From Vibrio toranzoniae (GTDB taxonomy: Bacteria; Pseudomonadota; Gammaproteobacteria; Enterobacterales; Vibrionaceae): DNA of 64,000 nucleotides. The position numbers and the translations under genes were made by a program. Below, piece by piece: positions 60,746 to 64,000 of this stretch (positions within the stretch are counted from its first letter, which is position 1; the number at the start of each line of letters is the position of its first letter). The notes under the pieces were generated by a model, which saw nothing but the letters and a program-made list of their open reading frames with translations, was not told where the DNA came from and did not search any database. The DNA is taken from NCBI RefSeq assembly GCF_024347655.1, contig NZ_AP025514.1, positions 620,001 to 684,000 of the forward strand, read 5' to 3'.

Positions 60746-61798
60746 ATGTCAAAAGTTGAATTTAACCCAGTAGACCACCCGCATCGTCGTTATAACCCAC
60801 TAACGGGTCAGTGGATCTTAGTATCACCGCACCGCGCTAAACGCCCGTGGAGTGGTCAAGACGAGAAGCCATCGACTGAACAACTTCCTGAGTACGAGAA
60901 AGAGTGTTTCTTGTGCCCGACCAACACACGTATCTCGGGTGACGAAAACCCAGATTACGAAGGTACTTATGTGTTCAGTAATGATTTCGCGGCGTTGATG
61001 CCTGATTCGCCTGACGCTCCAGAGTCTGACAACCCTCTATTTAAGACTCAAGGTGTTCGTGGGTTGAGCCGCGTTATCTGTTTCTCTCCAGACCACAGCA
61101 AAACGTTGCCAGAGTTACCGGTGAACAAAATCCGTGGTGTGATTGAAACCTGGAATGAACAGATTGAAGAGCTTGGTAAAGACTACCTATGGGTTCAAGC
61201 GTTTGAAAACAAAGGCGAGACCATGGGCTGTTCTCAGCCTCACCCACACGGTCAAATTTGGGCGAACAGCTTTTTGCCAAACGAGATTGAACGTAAAGAA
61301 AAGCTGCTAAAAGAATACTTCGAACAACAAGGCTCAAACCTATTAGTGGATTACGTTGAAGCTGAAATGAAAGACGGCTCACGCACTGTGGTTGAAACGG
61401 AACATTGGATTGCCGTAGTGCCTTACTGGGCGGCGTGGCCATTCGAAACTATGTTGCTGCCAAAAACGCACATTCGCCGTATGAGTGAACTGACTGACGA
61501 ACAACGTGATGACTTGGCACTTGCGATCAAGAAACTGACTAGCCGCTACGACAACTTGTTCCAATGTTCATTCCCATACTCGATGGGTTGGCACTATGCG
61601 CCGTTTTTTGAAGAAGGCACCGACATCGACCATTGGCAACTGCACGCGCTTTTCTACCCGCCACTACTACGTAGCGCATCGGTTCGTAAGTTCATGGTGG
61701 GCTACGAAATGTTGGCGGAATCGCAACGTGATTTGACCGCAGAACAAGCAGCGCAACGTCTTCGCGATTTGAGTGACGTTCACTACAAAGAGCAGTAA
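60746..61798 (+). CDS. galT: Galactose-1-phosphate uridylyltransferase
   Basis: Transfers UMP between UDP-glucose and galactose-1-phosphate through a uridylylated histidine. The 350 residues contain the active-site motif [14 protein letters not shown] (HPH near residue 165), the zinc-ligand pair in CFLCPTN and [11 protein letters not shown]. It follows galE by 137 bp. Confidence 0.97.
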   Translation: MSKVEFNPVDHPHRRYNPLTGQWILVSPHRAKRPWSGQDEKPSTEQLPEYEKECFLCPTNTRISGDENPDYEGTYVFSNDFAALMPDSPDAPESDNPLFKTQGVRGLSRVICFSPDHSKTLPELPVNKIRGVIETWNEQIEELGKDYLWVQAFENKGETMGCSQPHPHGQIWANSFLPNEIERKEKLLKEYFEQQGSNLLVDYVEAEMKDGSRTVVETEHWIAVVPYWAAWPFETMLLPKTHIRRMSELTDEQRDDLALAIKKLTSRYDNLFQCSFPYSMGWHYAPFFEEGTDIDHWQLHALFYPPLLRSASVRKFMVGYEMLAESQRDLTAEQAAQRLRDLSDVHYKEQ

Positions 61799-61822
61799 TA
61801 CGAAGCTTCTTAAGTAACAAAC

Positions 61823-61863
61823 GAGATTCCTGATATCTCGTCCCTCGATTCTGGAATGACGAC
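61823..61863. repeat. Short palindromic intergenic repeat, copy 2 (galT-galK)
   Basis: The element runs from GAGATTCCTGATATCTCG to GGAATGACGAC and aligns with the reverse complement of 28096-28135. The rest of the 250-bp galT-galK spacer contains loosely repeated AGCTTA/TTAGAA/CTTAG words but no gene. Confidence 0.5.
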
Positions 61864-62048
61864 AGCTGAGAAACCTAGGAGCTTAAATACCTAGGACTTT
61901 AGAAGCTCATTAGCTTAGAAACTTAGCCGCTGATGTTGTCATTTTCTACCGAGATGAACGGACAGGATAGGGAATTTCAAAGAATTAAAGTGGTGCCATG
62001 AAGGGGCCATAACCAATTGAACAAAGAGTTTAAGCAGAGAGTTTACTT

Positions 62049-63209
62049 ATGTCTGATCTAATCCAAAACGTGAAAGCATCTTTTGAGCAAGTCCTTGGTT
62101 ACCAAGCGACTCACATCGTTCAAGCGCCAGGTCGTGTGAACCTGATTGGTGAACACACTGACTACAATGATGGTTTTGTTCTGCCGTGTGCCATTAACTA
62201 CCAAACCGTTGTCGCAGCAGCAAAGCGCGATGACAACATGGTGCGTGTTGTGTCTGTCGACTACGATAATGCGGTAGACGAATTCGATATCACGCAAGAG
62301 ATTACCTTCCAACAAGACAAGATGTGGGCGAACTACATTCGTGGTGTGGTGAAGTGTTTAATTGGTCGTGGCTACCAGTTTAAAGGTGCGGATCTTTCTG
62401 TCTCTGGCAACGTGCCTCAAGGTGCGGGTTTGAGTTCATCAGCGGCACTAGAAGTGGTGATTGGTCAGACATTCAAGGTGCTTTACAACCTAGAGATCAC
62501 TCAAGCGGAAGTGGCGTTGAATGGTCAGCAAGCAGAGAACGAATTTGTGGGCTGTAACTGCGGCATCATGGATCAAATGATCTCGGCTGAAGGCCTAGCG
62601 AATCACGCGATGCTTTTGGATTGTCGTAGCCTAGAAACTCAAGCGGTTTCGATGCCAGAAGACATGGCGGTGGTGATCATCAATTCAAACAAGAAACGTG
62701 GCTTGGTCGACAGTGAATACAACACACGCCGCGAGCAGTGTGAAGAAGCGGCTCGCTTGTTCGGTGTGCCTGCACTGCGTGATGTAACGATTGAGCAATT
62801 CAAAGCGAAAGAGTCTGAATTGGATGAGATGGTTGCTAAGCGCGCTCGTCACGTGATTACCGAAAATGACCGTACAGTTGAAGCGGCTCAAGCTCTGCGT
62901 ACTCATGACATGAAGCGCATGGGTGAGTTGATGGCAGAATCGCATGCATCAATGCGTGATGATTTTGAAATCACAGTTAAAGAGATCGATACGCTAGTGG
63001 ATATGGTTAAAGAAGTGATTGGCGATCAAGGCGGCGTGCGTATGACGGGCGGTGGCTTTGGTGGTTGTATCGTGGCATTGGTTCCGCCAGCTTTAGTTGA
63101 TGAAATTAAAACAACCGTTGAGCAGAAATATCAAGCAGCGACGGGTCTAAAAGAATCAATTTATGTGTGCCAAGCGAAAGACGGCGCTGGCCTAATTGAA
63201 GTAATCTAA
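62049..63209 (+). CDS. galK: Galactokinase
   Basis: Phosphorylates alpha-D-galactose at C1 using ATP. The GHMP-kinase family protein of 386 residues has the galactokinase signature [19 protein letters not shown] (about 28-46), the phosphate-binding loop [15 protein letters not shown] (about 123-137) and the C-terminal [15 protein letters not shown]. Its spacer from galT is 250 bp, unusually long for consecutive pathway genes. Confidence 0.98.
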   Translation: MSDLIQNVKASFEQVLGYQATHIVQAPGRVNLIGEHTDYNDGFVLPCAINYQTVVAAAKRDDNMVRVVSVDYDNAVDEFDITQEITFQQDKMWANYIRGVVKCLIGRGYQFKGADLSVSGNVPQGAGLSSSAALEVVIGQTFKVLYNLEITQAEVALNGQQAENEFVGCNCGIMDQMISAEGLANHAMLLDCRSLETQAVSMPEDMAVVIINSNKKRGLVDSEYNTRREQCEEAARLFGVPALRDVTIEQFKAKESELDEMVAKRARHVITENDRTVEAAQALRTHDMKRMGELMAESHASMRDDFEITVKEIDTLVDMVKEVIGDQGGVRMTGGGFGGCIVALVPPALVDEIKTTVEQKYQAATGLKESIYVCQAKDGAGLIEVI

Positions 63210-63269
63210 CTGCTTCGAGACTTAAGATAGTGCTTACCGAGTAAAAAGTTCATGGTAGGCCAAATACTA

Positions 63270-63298
63270 AAGCCTTTACCTCAACGTAGAGGCTTTTT
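63270..63298 (+). terminator. Hairpin with short T-run between galK and galM
   Basis: AAGCCTTTAC (63270-63279) pairs with GTAGAGGCTT (63286-63295), with one G-U pair and loop CTCAAC, then three more T (five in a row with the stem end). It is probably a weak terminator or attenuator ahead of galM. Confidence 0.6.
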
Positions 63299-63321
63299 AC
63301 TGGCAGTAGAAGGAATTTAGA

Positions 63322-64000
63322 ATGACACAAGCGCAGAACCTGCATCAATCCATGACAGAAACTGCAGACTATGATGGCCAACCTGCTCAGCTTGTCACGC
63401 TGTCGAATGCACAGGGCATGGAAGTGACATTCATGGATATTGGCGCAACGTGGTTGAGCTGTATCTTGCCAGTAAAAGGAAACAGACGAGAAGTGCTATT
63501 GGGTGTGAATTCAATGGAGAACTTCGAGAAGCAAGCCAGTTATATGGGGGCGACAGTTGGTCGTTATGCTAACCGCATTGCCAATGGTCGTTTCAAAATT
63601 GATGGTAAGAATTACAAGCTAGAAACGAACCAAGCGGGAAATACCTTACACGGTGGCCCGAATGGTTTTGATAAACGTCGCTGGAATATTGCTGAGCAAA
63701 CTGAAACATCGGTTGTGTTTAGTTTGGTGTCAGCGGATGGAGACCAAGGTTTTCCGGGTAATTTGAACGTGTCGGTTCGTTATGAAATCACCGAAGATAA
63801 TCGAGTCTCTATCGATTACACAGCCAACACTGATAAACCAACCGTAGTTAACCTAACTAATCATGCCTACTTCAATCTGCTCGGTGCAGAAGCAGGGCAC
63901 GATTGCTTGTCTCACATTGTGAGTATCAACGCGTCTCAGTTCTTACCAACCAACTCTGTCGGCATTCCATTAGGCAACTTGAAATCGGTGAAATCGACCA
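63322..64000 (+). CDS. galM: Aldose 1-epimerase (mutarotase), N-terminal part, runs off right edge
   Basis: Converts beta- to alpha-D-galactose for galactokinase. The 226 visible residues include MDIGATWLSCILPVKG, YMGATVGRYANRIANGRFKI (substrate-binding arginine), NTLHGGPNGFDKRRW with its conserved histidine, and VVNLTNHAYFNLLG with the catalytic histidine. The final roughly 130 residues lie beyond the window. The start follows GAAGGAA. Confidence 0.96.
   Translation, partial: MTQAQNLHQSMTETADYDGQPAQLVTLSNAQGMEVTFMDIGATWLSCILPVKGNRREVLLGVNSMENFEKQASYMGATVGRYANRIANGRFKIDGKNYKLETNQAGNTLHGGPNGFDKRRWNIAEQTETSVVFSLVSADGDQGFPGNLNVSVRYEITEDNRVSIDYTANTDKPTVVNLTNHAYFNLLGAEAGHDCLSHIVSINASQFLPTNSVGIPLGNLKSVKST

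Overview
The window reads as primary-chromosome (chromosome 1) DNA of a Vibrionaceae bacterium, most likely a Vibrio; the Splendidus clade is a guess, not a demonstration. The evidence is gene order: tgt-yajC-secD-secF / suhB / trmJ / iscRSUA-hscBA-fdx-iscX / pepB / ndk / rlmN-rodZ-ispG-hisS-yfgM-bamB-der / xseA / guaB / guaA is the Vibrio core arrangement. Protein families and lengths match gammaproteobacterial orthologues closely. No rRNA, tRNA, CRISPR array, prophage or insertion sequence was seen.

Layout. 1-6.5 kb: phosphate module, with partial ppk1 divergent from pstC-pstA-pstB-phoU behind a Pho box; the two permeases are the large marine type and pstS is absent. 6.6-12.1 kb: cutC, a 2-Cys peroxiredoxin divergent from oxyR, a chemoreceptor and a CBS-domain protein. 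12.4-18.1 kb: queA and tgt (queuosine) and the Sec accessory genes yajC-secD-secF. 18.2-29.4 kb: an 8-copy heptamer repeat, suhB, trmJ, the complete isc operon with two IscR sites, pepB, ndk and rlmN. 29.9-36.7 kb: rodZ, isoprenoid (ispG), hisS, outer-membrane assembly (yfgM, bamB) and ribosome assembly (der). 36.9-38.4 kb: an AlaX-like editing protein and a YfgJ zinc-ribbon protein flank a GATC-rich gene-free gap. From its position, that gap is the best candidate for crtS, the chromosome-1 site that triggers chromosome-2 replication in vibrios.

38.5-50.7 kb: a nitrogen-scavenging block of 13 genes, urtABCDE (urea ABC importer) followed by ureDABCEJFG (nickel urease, its chaperones and a nickel permease). 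It is preceded by two NtrC-like sites and a sigma-54-like promoter. It lies between yfgJ and xseA, which I recall as neighbours in V. cholerae, so it looks like an accessory insertion into core DNA. Internal control signals are a hairpin after urtA, a terminator-like hairpin between ureD and ureA, and degenerate tandem repeats between ureC and ureE.

50.7-55.6 kb: xseA, guaB and guaA; the last two are separated by a terminator and guaA has its own PurR-like box. 55.9-57.5 kb: a secreted family 19 chitinase. 57.5-64 kb: a 660-bp gap with orphan LacI-family operators, ebgR, then the Leloir galactose genes galE, galT, galK and galM (cut by the right edge) behind a perfect GalR-type operator.

Start codons were moved downstream from the longest open frame where a Shine-Dalgarno sequence and family alignment favoured it (phoU, cutC, peroxiredoxin, tgt, yajC, trmJ, iscR, hscA, rlmN, hisS, yfgJ, urtC, urtE, ureC, guaB, ebgR, galE).
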